Notes under the pieces: generated by a model
What the model was told of the DNA's origin: nothing
What the model saw: only the letters and a program-made list of their open reading frames with translations
Databases searched by the model: none
Part shown: positions 1 to 12,400 of the stretch, one piece after another
How the letters are laid out: the number at the start of each line of letters is the position of its first letter
How positions within the stretch are numbered: the stretch's first letter is position 1
From: Aphis gossypii
Lineage: Eukaryota > Arthropoda > Insecta > Hemiptera > Aphididae
Assembly: GCF_020184175.1 (NCBI RefSeq)
Contig: NC_065530.1
Location: 2,604,001-2,668,000 of the forward strand
Direction: 5' to 3'
Length of the DNA stretch: 64,000 bases
Made by a program: the position numbers and the translations under genes

Positions 1-700
1 GGTATACTGATATATAGTGCTGCAATGTGAATAGGTATATAACAGGGTCTTTTAAATTTCGTGTGACCTGAATGGTTTGGATTTTGTTGGTTCCTACACG
101 ATCCCCACCATTTTTGTCACACACAATTTGGAAGACACTATAATATGCATATTATAATACATTATTAATATTATATTTTACAAACGATATCTAAAATTAT
201 TGCCAAACGAGAATGTGCGTGCATTTTTGAAAAACAATATGAATCAAAATTTCTTGCATAATACTGTAAAATACAAATAATCGAAAATATTACCTGTTAT
301 ATACCTAAATTTAATTTGTTCTTATTCCTAATCTTTTGATTAAGAAATTAAATAATTAAAAATACATAAATTAAAATTTATCTATAATTTATACATTAAA
401 AACCACTGTAATAAAAAATAGAAATAATTTTATAATTTGGCAAAAATGTATTACTATACATTTTACTATACGTTTGTATTAAAAAAAAAAAAAATTAACT
501 ATAGATGAATGTAGCTATATTGAATTACCCTTTATTCTAACCGTCGTTGTCGGGGTGAATACGACCGTGTCGAATTGTTGCAGTTAAATATAAGTACGAT
601 ATTGCCGGTAATAAAAAAAAAATATAATAACTGCGCATACAAATCTATGGGCTAAGGTCTTAAAAAATAAAGCACATCTACGGTTTATGTCCAATACATA

Positions 701-853
701 CTCTGTTCAAAATAAGAAACGTAGTCGGTGGCTGACTACTCCGTAAGAGCGTAGCCACTATACACAGTCGACTTACAAATGGTTGACTCGGTATGGATAA
801 ACAAATAGGGGTTGTCTAACCGCCACCGTCTACGTTTATTATTTTGAACAGAG
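701..853. mobile_element. Short mariner-type MITE with TA target duplication
   Basis: Terminal inverted repeats begin CTCTGTTCAAAATAA on the left, and the reverse complement of the right end reads the same. They continue for about 31 bp with roughly three mismatches, through AAACGTAG and CGGTGGC. The 153-bp element is flanked by TA on both sides (699-700 and 854-855). There is no coding capacity. TA duplication with short inverted ends is typical of non-autonomous Tc1/mariner elements; the family name is unknown to me. Confidence 0.8.
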
Positions 854-3278
854 TATATTTATTTTTCAATTTAGAAACTCTTTATATTATCATATAACCA
901 AATTACCATGCATAATTTATAGTATTTGTGACAATATATGTTAGTAAATACAAATTGTTGTGTCTCAGACTGCGTTCATAATCGCAGAAAATTTCATCGA
1001 GAAAACTTAATACAAGGTTATACATATATAATACACATCGCGTACCTACTTACTTATATATGTGGGTCGGAAAATATAATTCAAAAATCTATCTATTTTT
1101 TACGTCTAGTATTAATTATATTTTATACGGCATTTTTAGCGTGTAATAATAGTACGCGTGTATCGGATATCATATTATATTGTTTTTTATATTGTATTTT
1201 TTTTTCATCCGGAAAACGTGCAAGTATACTCACTGGCGATCGCCAGTTGTATATCGTATAGATATAGTGTTATATATTGCTCGAAGCATTAGTCATATTA
1301 ATAATAATAAAAATAGGTATTAACAATAATAATATGGGCCTACTTTTTTTTTTTTTTACTTTTGTACGCCACAAATCGATGCCGCGTCCATCGATTTTCC
1401 CGCAGCGTAGATATTTTATGCTATTTATTATTTTTGTTTTTATTTCAATATATCACAGGAAGTCGCACATATTTCGTACATCGTACGCTAAACAAGTCGT
1501 AGTATTAAATAAAAATATAATATTAGTACGTACGTATAGGTTTAAATTCTGGTATATTTTATTGCAGATTTCCATAAAACCGTGCAATATTTGCAATTAT
1601 TTCATTTTAGGAGAACATCTACACAAAATTATCCAATAAATAACATAAAAAAATTATGATAGTTTAATTTTTTGGGAATCTATGCATAATAATTATATTA
1701 TTTGGGACCTAAAATCATTTTAACTTCCGCCTATGAATGTTTGACCGGGTTACCCGTGCGCTAACGTTGCAAACAATAGTGTAGTCGGTCGATTTCGAGG
1801 AAAAACCTCTCTATTAGTATTCTATGATGTTTTTTGTACGAAAACGATGAACTGCTATAATTATTATTCGCAACGCTTCATAATATACGAAATATTCTTA
1901 AACATGTGCGATGTCAATCAACCTAGCTTATTTCCTAGAATTATTTTTAATACAGATTACTCGAAACAATCCATTTCACTATCTGTTCTTTATATATAGG
2001 CCCGTTTCCGTATGCGAACAAAACAACGCGTATACCATACATTGTTTGATACATTGTTTTGAACAAATATTATCATTGAAACAATTTCATAAATGCTCAG
2101 AACATTGTTTGGCACACGATTCCAATAAAAATTGTTCAGTGCAGATTCCAATGAAACGTATTAAAAATATTATTTCGGCTATTAGAATCGAAGCATTGTG
2201 AAGTAAACTTTGTGTAACCAACATGCGCTTGCAAAAATTTCTTAAAATTTGTTTTTTGTTTCTTATTAATTTCTAAAAAAAAAAAATCAGCAGCAATGAC
2301 CATTGGCTACATTTGGTAATTTGTTATTTCCATAGTTTTTTTATTAATTTGTTCGTTCGTATGGAAATGATACTTAAGGGTGTTTTAAGACATAATGTGT
2401 ATTTATTATTTCCGTGCTCGTCTACATGGTACCTATAATAATATTAGAAAATATTATTATGCAAATCGATGTGAGCCAATTTTTTGCTATTATTATTTGA
2501 TCACGCGTGCGCAATACAAGCCATAATAAAATATATACTATTAATGGAAATAAAAGGGTTAAATTAGCATATTATTATATTTTTGTATAAGTATTATATG
2601 TATTATAATTTAAAACGAATATCGTTCGTGCCGGAAGAGACGCCCGCACCCGGCGGGGGCAGGAAGACGCAACCGGTTTGTTTTTTGTTTCACCTCCATA
2701 CACTAATATGCACACTATTTTTCTTCCCCCAACGCAATAAAAAAAAATAAAAATAAAAAAAACCAAAACAAAACCCAAATAACACATTATAATAGTATAT
2801 ACGCGACTATTATACGTTTATATATATATACACGGACATGCACACTAAACCTATCTACTTATACAACAGGTATATAATAGGATGAGCAGGTCGCATTTTA
2901 TAATAATATATACGTTCACATATTATTATAGTGTAACAATGCATATTAAATGAACGCGATCCCGTGCTGCGACGTTGTACCTATATACCTATGTCATAAT
3001 AATAATAATATGTTGCCGTTCATTTAGTATCCCTTTACCACCGTCCGGGCCCTTATTCGTTCAGGCGGTGATGCGTCGGCGTATTACGATTTTTTTTAAT
3101 GTTTTTATTTACACGCGTTACTTATAGAAAATTACACACTCTATTGTTTATCGTTTTTTGTCAGTGAGTTTGTTTGTTTTTAATATCCCGCACCAGAAAT
3201 AATATACTGCGAATGAGCGATATTATCAAATAAACACGCGCGCGGTCATTAGGAAATATCGGTGTGAATAACAGTTAC

Positions 3279-3299
3279 AATAATAATAATAATAATAAT
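3279..3299. repeat. AAT trinucleotide microsatellite
   Basis: A run of seven AAT/ATA units, followed near 3348-3366 by an ATT run in the opposite sense. The two could pair as a hairpin, but both are ordinary for this AT-rich genome. Confidence 0.7.
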
Positions 3300-5759
3300 G
3301 ATAATTTCGTGACGCGTATATATTATGCAGTACGATGTCGTGTACATATTATTATTATTATTATTATAATCGTCGAACGCAATGTAAACTGCAACGAGCC
3401 GTTTTCAGCCGTTATGCTCGCACTGACGCCGTTTCCGTCGAGGATTGATCATTCTAATTTTTTTTAGTTATTCGCAATTCGCCCGAAAATGATTATTGTT
3501 TTGATTTTTAAAGTAATATACAAGAATAATAATTATTGTTTGATGGCGGTAGGCAAAAATTTAATTTTGTTTGGTCGTCATAAACGGTGTAAAAATTTCC
3601 CAAACAAAAAAATTGAACGCACGTTATCGAAACAACATGCGTTTAATATAATAAGTACAGTAATATATTTTCATTGCGTATATTCGGAGCAGCTTGTATA
3701 TTATTATCGTACACGGAAACAGCTTTTCGATGGCATAATAATATAATGATATTGTTATTAGGTATTTAACATTCCGAACACGAATACACCGCAGCAGAGA
3801 TAATTTACTAATATATTATTATTATACGTATATAGCCTTCCTGCGACGAGCGCGTCGCGTTTTTCCAGTATACATTATTTACACTGTTTTCAGCGAACGA
3901 CCGCGGAAACGTGTCGATTCTGAATTAGCTGGTGCTGTGAAGTCGCGTGCATTTAACGACTCGTATTGCTGCCGAGATAATATGCGAAAACGAGAACGAA
4001 CGAAAAAAAAGTGAAATCCTAAACGAGACCGACTGCTCTCGTCGCGGAGTTAATGTTTAATAATTAATATTCGTTACTCGTTTCGTCGGTCTGAAATACG
4101 CTCTGGGATGTCAAAAATAATAAATGCATAATCTACAATCCGATTAACACGGTTTAACGTAGTACCACCAATGGGACTCGCGACCAGATGCATATTATTA
4201 TAATTGTGTAGTTATGGTTGGATGTAAATCCGCGCGCGAAATGTGACGATGATTCGGCCGTAGATCTCTATTATATTGACCTAGTTTCGGACTAAATGAG
4301 AGCGAGAACGAAATACTTTAATCGTATAATAATAATATAATCACTGGTTTTATACTGACCGCAGGAGGTAGTCCAAAAATATGCAACCACCGCAGAATCG
4401 ATACACTGGTTCTGCTGCTATATCATATGATTTATGATTTATATAATAAATATATCGATCGTCATAAATTATTATCAATACTTAATTTTGTTCGATGTGT
4501 GTATACTTATAAATGTAACACCTTAAATGTATTAAAATAAATCAAATATATTAAATTATAAAGTCAAAAACATAACACTTTTATGTTAAATATTATATTA
4601 TTACTAATTGTAATAAAGTATGAACTCTTAATTATGTATTTTAATTTTTTGAAAGGTCGATAGATATTATTATAGTTGGTGCAATTATAAATGTGTATAG
4701 GTTGTAAAGTATTTTGAAAATAATAAAAAAAAAAGAAATAACTGATTTTTTCATTAATATATACCAAAAAATTCCAATATTTCACATCTTCCATATTAAT
4801 ACACCAAACTTTAAATACGCAACTCGTACACATATATATTGCAACAATTTGAACAAAGCAATATGTACCTAATAACAAATTTAAAATTGTCGAGATACGA
4901 TACAATATTGATATTGTACTTAGAGATAGTAATATATCAATAGGTTATTATAGGTGTTTAATAGATCAATTTTTTAAATATTTTTTCTCGATTATTTGGT
5001 ACTTAGTTGAAACGATACGATAAAGTTTTATCAAACCATATACTACGTTGTACATATCGAAGTATACATGTAATAATATTAAATCGATACAGTAACGATT
5101 ATTATAAACGAATCATAAAACACGCGTGCCCTTGTACGTGTTATTATTAATTAATGATCGACTGTCTGTACGTTATTATGCAGTAGACACCCGTTTTGGA
5201 CGAAATTATGAGATAATTATTACATTTAATCGTATATTGCACATTGCAATGATATTATTTTTGTGTACGTTATGTCGTTCGGAAATAAAACATTTTAAAA
5301 ATAACTAGCTAGTCTAGTGGTTGCCGGCCCTTCCGCAGCTACATTTCGATTTACACGTTCATTGGTCAAATTGCAATATCACACATTTAGTATTATTTTA
5401 ATAATATAATATGATCTTCGCGAATCAATTCGATACTTTTTGTTATTTCTTTCTTCCTTTTACTCATGTTCTGGTGTGTATGATTTATAAGCATTATAAT
5501 TTATCCAATAATTTGCTACAATACTTATACATACTAAAATATATAATATCATGTCTATACGAAGAAAATCGACAGTTAATTATTAAAATTATCATATTAT
5601 CGCAGTGTATAATATTCACCATTTTATATATTATATGTATAACTTTAGTAGTATATAATAATTTTTAATATCGCGTCAAGCGATAAATGTAGTATTTTTA
5701 TTTAGTATAAAAAAAAATGTATATTAAGTACATTGTGCGAAACAGATTTCGTCGGGAAG

Positions 5760-6326
5760 CAGTGGGTACAATAATTACCGCGCGCATACGGTGTTTTTAG
5801 GTCGCGCCGCCCGGTGCACACTGCTCGGGGGGGAAACGCCGCCGTCGCCGGCGCTGCCGCCGGTTGCCCGTGGTCTTGTATAGCTTCTCATATTCCGGCG
5901 CTGGCTCATCGACGTCGGGTACCTACCGGCTGGTCATGCGTTGTAGTACGTGAATTTATTGGCGGTGCTCGCGAACGTAGTATTTTATAATATTATAATT
6001 TTGTTTTTCGGTTTTTAAATTTTTTTTTTAGTTTTCGGTATCGATTTATATGAATATATAACCGTGTACGATAAAGAAAAAAAAATTATTCCAAGGAAAA
6101 TTTGTTTTCGAATTTGTATGAAATTTTTTTAAATTCATTTGTCGTCGGAAAATTTTAAAAATATATAATACCGACTTATTATATTATTTTTATTATTATT
6201 ATTACTAACGCACTTGCGCGCGCGTGCTATATACAGTGACCGTTTTTGTGTTTTGTTTTTCATCAATCGAATATCGGTTTACGAATTGTATTAAACTCGA
6301 GAACGGATAAAGACGTAATCGTCGCG
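5760..6326 (+). promoter_or_regulatory. E74 leader and probable promoter zone
   Basis: A GC-rich stretch at about 5775-5945 stands out sharply from AT-rich flanks and lies just upstream of the first E74 coding exon, so it is the best candidate for the promoter and first untranslated exon. A poly-T tract ending in AG at 6030-6031 looks like a strong 3' splice site, so the coding exon may start at 6032 after a spliced leader. Between 6032 and the start codon there are two tiny upstream ORFs (6050-6061 and 6118-6132). Drosophila E74A mRNA is also known for upstream ORFs in its leader. The transcription start itself is not visible. Confidence 0.5.
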
Positions 6327-6465
6327 ATGATCAGTGAAATCGAGGCCAAACCTTTGGACCTGCGGGTAAAGTGTGAACCGGACGAGACAAACTCCGAATC
6401 GGACGATGCTGAAGATATTAAGCCGATCTACAAAGGTTACAAAAAATGCATCATCAAACAATTCC
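6327..6465 (+). CDS. Eip74EF: E74 coding exon 1 (start codon exon)
   Basis: Residues 1-46 plus the first base of codon 47. The ATG at 6327 is the first in this frame; upstream the frame stays open to about 6246 but has no ATG. The peptide starts [15 protein letters not shown] and is acidic ([12 protein letters not shown]). Two short linear motifs are visible: PLDLR at 9-13, close to the CtBP-binding PxDLS pattern, and VKCE at 14-17, fitting the SUMO acceptor consensus. The exon ends at a consensus donor, CC|GTAAGT. The following intron is about 7.65 kb. Confidence 0.85.
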
Positions 6466-9400
6466 GTAAGTCTTTCACACGATTTTATAATGGACCTCAA
6501 GTGCTCCTATAATAACGCGCTTTAACTCGTCATCTTGATTTCGCGAGTAGTTTATAAAACCGGAAAACATTTTTGAATCATATACCGAGTCAAATCTCCG
6601 ATTCTATTTATTATAGTAAATCTTTATACCTGTTACCCTCAACATCCGCGACGGGGGGAGATAAAAAAAAATGTATTAAATAAAAGGATAAAAATATAAC
6701 ACAGCGACGCAAAATTCTTTTGTACCGCCGCGGAGAAAGGCGAAAACAAGGTAACCTGTTAAAGTGGGTCAATCGCGTGTGCACCCTCGTCAGAGCCGCG
6801 TATATATATACGCACTCATCATCGATGTTTTGTGCGAAATCATTTCCTACACATCTGCCGTTTCGTCTTCGTTTTATTTCATACAAATACATTATATTGG
6901 ATTCTTTTTTGGGGGTAAAAACACCTTTTACCCGACAAAAACGTCCATCCGTTCGTTTTACCCCCATCGGTTTCTCACAAGGATTACGTGTCGTCGCGCT
7001 ACGATTTTTTTCTCCGTACAATTTATTATATAGCTGTATTATAGACATCTACGGTTAGTGATCGTAAAAAAAAAATATTTTGCCGAATAACTCGTAGGCA
7101 CATTTATGAGCGGCGGCAGCTTCCATATTGTTGCGGTGTTCCGTGCCGTTTATTATTATTTACGCCTCCCCGAAGTTCTTTTGGCCCCGAGCCAGCCGGT
7201 TTTCGCGACGTTTCTCACGTCCGTTTATCGAACGCACGTTCCGCTCAAAAGTCACTAGGACAACGTAGTTTAACTTTTGACAGTGGTAGTATAGGTATAG
7301 TTTTTTTGTAAAGTACAGCATTTGCGGGGTTTGTTGAACCGACAGCGTATGTAATATATGCGGATACGAATTTTATTATAATTAGACGAGCGCGCACGCG
7401 TCAAAGAGAATCCAAAATAGTGAAAGTACAATAACGAAACCGTCGTCGTATACGTGCGCGCAAGCGTGTGTGTGTGTGTATGTGTTACGAATATAGCTGA
7501 CGTATAGTGGCGGGGGCGGGGGTCGATGGGGAACCGTCGGCGGAGAAATCGCTGTGGCCTTGAACAATCGGGCGCGTGAAAGTTCACGGCCAGCCGCCCA
7601 GGCGTCTTCGTGTCCGCCTCTCGTCCAGGAAGTGTGTGTGCGCTCGTACATCGAGTCCCGGAAATAGGTCACGATTATAGGCGACGGCTGTGGCTGTGGC
7701 GGTGGCGGCTCCCCTTCGCATCACATCGGTCATTGTTTTACACTCGTAAAAAAATTCCCCGACCGTTTATTGTTATCGTCAACGTTGTCTCTCCGCCGGT
7801 TTTTCGAATAGGATTTCTAAAGAGTAAAACAACAACAACAAAAAAAAAAACGTATATTATAATATATATACGCCCACGCTCGCCTGTCGTATTATCGTTA
7901 TTAATTTATTATGTAGATGGGTTCGTCTGTGGTGCAAGCTTATTTCGAATTCGTTATTCGTTCGTCGGATCTTCGCGCATCCTCCATATATTATAACACC
8001 AAAATGTATTTTACCAGGAATTCCATTTATAATACTCCAACTCAAAGAGATTTTGTACTAGTTTATGTAATATTATGGAGGGTTCAATTTTTTTTATCCA
8101 ATTCAAACATCATTTTTTGAGGAACAGTTATAAAATATATACCCCACTGAAACTGAATACATTATTATATAACTTATATTTTATTATTTTATTATGAGCA
8201 CACTGTAGTTGTTCTTGTTGCTGTCAGTTGCAAAATATTTTTCCTCGAAACTCGTTATTGTATAATATATTGTATATTATTTGTGCTGAAGTTTATTTAG
8301 ATAAAGTACTTTTGCGGCTCTACTTGAGTATTTATTATGAAATTGTATCGTTCTTCGTTTTAAACCGACACTAGTGTGATTATATATATTATTTTCATTT
8401 TATCGTCTATTTTAGGAAATAACTAATGTAATATTATTATTTGTGTGTGAAAATCATCAAATAATTCAATATTATATACGATAATTACAATATTATATAT
8501 ATATCGTAGTTTATATTTTAATTAATAGACGTATTTATGCGATTACTCGAAAAAGCTAGAAAAATAATTGTATATATTATATTTATAATGTGTAATGTAC
8601 TTATATGTGGTTGTTTCTCAGAATCACTTAATAGTATATATAAATTATAAAAGATACTGATCGATGTATAATAAATTGTTATAATGATAAACTTCGGAAA
8701 TACTGAGCGTTATACTACGACTCGTGAAATGCATTAAGTTCGAATTTTTTTCCCAGAGAATATATTAAAAGGCGGGGACCACAGGAAATATCCATTTTGA
8801 TGTACAATGTTTCTTGCGCGTACTTACAATAGATACATATATATATATATATAAAAGAAGTCTCAAAGGGCTTCCTTCCATTTCGAGCGGACGAGCTTAT
8901 AGCGGGTGCGGGGAAGCGCTCGTGGTGACTTAAAGTCAAAGGAGAGGTAGGAGAGAAGTGAGGGCGTATACATATAACATACAAGCGTATATATAGGTCG
9001 TTTCAGTCGTGGTAGTAGCCAGTAGCGCGGGGGTATGCAAGAGTATAAAGTGAGTAAACGACCTTTGTTCGTCCCAGGGCCACGAGCACTTTATCAAGCA
9101 CACAAAACGTGCGGCTCGTGGCAAACGTAAAAGTCTCCACCCCCACCGTCCCGCATACGTACGACGTTAACGCGCCGGGGTCGTCATCCCCGGCGGGCCC
9201 GACGCCGCCGTCCGCCGGCGCCCGGCTCACACCCCCTTCGTCCCGGCCAGCCACCACGCTGCTGCCGTCGACGCCGCTACAGGGATCGATCACCAGGCGT
9301 CTACCCCGCGTGCGGACCGACCCGTCATCGTACGATGCCTATATAACCTTTTTCCTCATCTTCATATATATGTTACACTGTAACAGCTTGCGCGACACCG

Positions 9401-12400
9401 CACTCGATATAATATTACACCTTCACGCTAACATTGACGTCATCATATGACTCGCCATTCGCACCGTATATATGTATAATAATGTACATCGTTAAATCGT
9501 CAGTTCACTTTTATTGTCACTACACAATACATAGTTATGTAAGTGCGACGACATGTTTACTTTTCTTATTAAATCAAATGTATACAGTGTACTCGTACAC
9601 TATTATAGCTATCTTTATTTATTATATTCAAATATAGGTATTATATCATGTGCGTATCTGCACATTTCGGGCGCCGAAACCTAGTGAAATATTGCCGAGT
9701 TGACGGATTCCGTCAACGCCGCCACCATTCGCTCATCGCCGCCGTCGAGACTCGCGAAACAAGGTCGTTTTCACTTTTGCTCCAATTTACATAAATTATT
9801 GTATTATAATATTATATTTTATCACCCGGCGAATAGTTTTTATTCCTTTTTCGTGATACGATATCGACAATGTGCGATGACTGACGAGGGTATTATTATA
9901 TAATATTATGTTATATTATATCTATATATATATATATATAAATGGGTGTCGTACGCCCTCGCCTAAAGATGTGAGCTTTAATGTATATAAAATATACATA
10001 ATATTTTATTCGCCGGCGGCCTCGACGACGTTTTCCGGGCACCGGTTGAATGGGCCGGCGCGTCGCGCGGCGGGCGGACGGGCCGGAATCAGCTGTTATC
10101 GATTGCCGGCGAAAAAACGCCTCGCTCGAAGGGTAGGTACCGATGGAAGTGGGGATGATGGGACCGGCGGCGGCGGCGGCATCGGCGTCGACGGTAACCC
10201 ACACACCGCGTCTGTCTCCGGTACGTCTGACCCGCGCGCGCGAAAATAGGGCGAGGGCGGAACGCAGCCTTGAGACTAGCGTCTGCCCGCCGTCGTCGCC
10301 CGAACGTCCACCCTGCGGCACGCGTCTGCACACGCGGGCGGCGGGGGACGCTCGCTCGCTGAAAACTCCCACGCAAAAGTCGTTTCAGTGAAAGTCCGCG
10401 GATCGAATTATATATATATATATATAACTATATATAGATTGTGTGCCATTGTGGAGATATGCGGGGTTATTGCGAAACATCGTCGTATGACCCAGTCGGC
10501 ATTTCCGATTTACGACAACGATATACAGTTATATTGTAATAACGTCGTAGTTATTATTACGATACATAGCTGTTGTAAAATTGTATCGCGTGTATATAAT
10601 TTATATAAAAATTGTATCATTTTAACATTTTTAACAGCTACGATAGTTTTATTAAGGTACAGCATCGCACCACGCTTATAAATATAATATAAATACGATG
10701 ATATTTTCGGAAACGTCGATATATTATAATGAAGTCAAGTTGTTTTCTGGACACTTCAGTCGATTAAAATTCACAATAATAATTTTCAAATATAAACATA
10801 ATGTGTATAATAGGTACCTACTTTAATTGCTTTATTTAACGGACTTGGCACTATGTGCGGTGCGCTGCTTAGTCTCGCGTCAACATCTCGACATATCATA
10901 TAAATTGAAAATATCTATATAACGTAACGATAACGACGACAACGACCTGCTTGTTGCTGTACGTGTATATATTATAAATTATAATACATAATATTATAAT
11001 ATTACACATAGGTGTACGACTACGGGGCGTTTCTTCATGTCGCGTATACATAACGTCCTATCACATAATAATAATAAACGAGATAGAGAATTGGGTCAGC
11101 CGCGCGCACCATAAGGTTTAATTTTTTTTTGCCGTCGCGTCTCTCTTCCCGCGTGCGGCAGCCGGTCCGTGATCCTTCCTAAAACACCTATAATATTATA
11201 ATTCAATCGTGGTGTATATATCACTGTTATATATCTTTATTCGCGTGAACTACTTAGACGCCACGACCAGGTGGTTATGTTATATTGAACCTTACGTAAG
11301 CGCATTGTCAAAAAAAAAAGTCAACAAACACTATTAAAACAACACGATCGTCGTATAATCGACGTGCTCGGATTGTGTCGTGTCGTGGTCCGTCGCGTCC
11401 CTATCGTCGTCGTCGTCGGTGGCGTGTCGCAACGTCATCATAATAACCGATCCGTTATTATATAACGTCGTCGTCTTTTTAGCACTGCAGTATAATAGTA
11501 TTATTATCTCATCGCGGCTATAATGCCGTGCAATGCTTCGCACTTCAATAAATTATTATATTTCTATGCGACGCCGCTTCCAACAATTGTCAAATATATT
11601 TGAAAGAAAAAACCGCTTAATGCCAAAATATATACAATAAGAATACCTATCACCACACAATTTTTTTCATATACTGTCGTCCCACAGCGTTTATCGAATC
11701 ACGGTTTCGGTTTTTTTTCCAAATACACACGGGTCAGTTACATGAATCCATACATAATGTAGGTATATATGTTTAGATGTGTATAATATTATATACCACA
11801 AAATAACACCCCAACAAGATTTATTATTATGTTTATCGACGTCGTGGTCTGCTTCAGAATTCCCGAAACCGATATCCTTTTCAACCCCAAGGCCGCGGCA
11901 AGACATTTACGAGCATGAGGCCATAGACCTCAAACCCCAAACGACGGGACTATTATGTTATATCGTCGACGAGAGTAATATAAAACAAATAGTATACCAA
12001 GATAATAATATGTGGGTCATACGCGCACGACAATTGGTCACATCCCTTTTTCTCTCTTATAAGTAATATATTATTATATAGATATTTGTTATCCCATAAT
12101 ATGCGTGTATTCTTCAAATTTCTTCTTCAAACACTCGTTTGTTCCGGTCAATTTAACCGTTTTAAGAAAGAATATAATATTATATTATATTACACACACG
12201 TGTTACGATAGTTTAGTGCACGGAGAGAAGAGTTAAAAAAAAAACTGTCTACAATAATAATTTACCCCCTTACGTTTACGTGACCCAATTCCAAGACAAC
12301 AGTTGGTCACGGGTATTTTTTGTATAGTCGGCCTGTTTCTTTTTTGGGTCTAAGGGCGTTTGACCTAGTTTTATATTCTTCGTGTACGCCGTGCCGATGG

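Larger units (their letters stand above)
1..5750. other. Upstream intergenic DNA, no gene seen
   Basis: This is AT-rich sequence upstream of the E74 leader. Open frames here are short, rich in Ile/Tyr/Phe/Asn from TA and AAT tracts, and lack splice context or recognisable domains, so I call none of them. The only discrete objects are a mariner-like MITE at 701-853 and short AAT/ATT microsatellites near 3279-3299 and 3348-3366. Small GC-rich patches occur near 2620-2690 and 3840-4100. They could be regulatory, but nothing in the sequence decides this. Confidence 0.55.

Noticed and set aside
6246..6326. In-frame N-terminal extension of E74 exon 1
   Set aside because: The frame is open but contains no ATG before 6327; the extension would need a non-standard start.
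7270..7672. Minus-strand frames with TH and RAR repeats
   Set aside because: Produced by a GTGTGTGT tract and GC-rich sequence in intron 1.
9911..10376. Arg-rich minus-strand frames of 95-153 codons
   Set aside because: Arg/Ala/Pro composition is what a CpG-rich island gives on either strand; no splice or promoter context.
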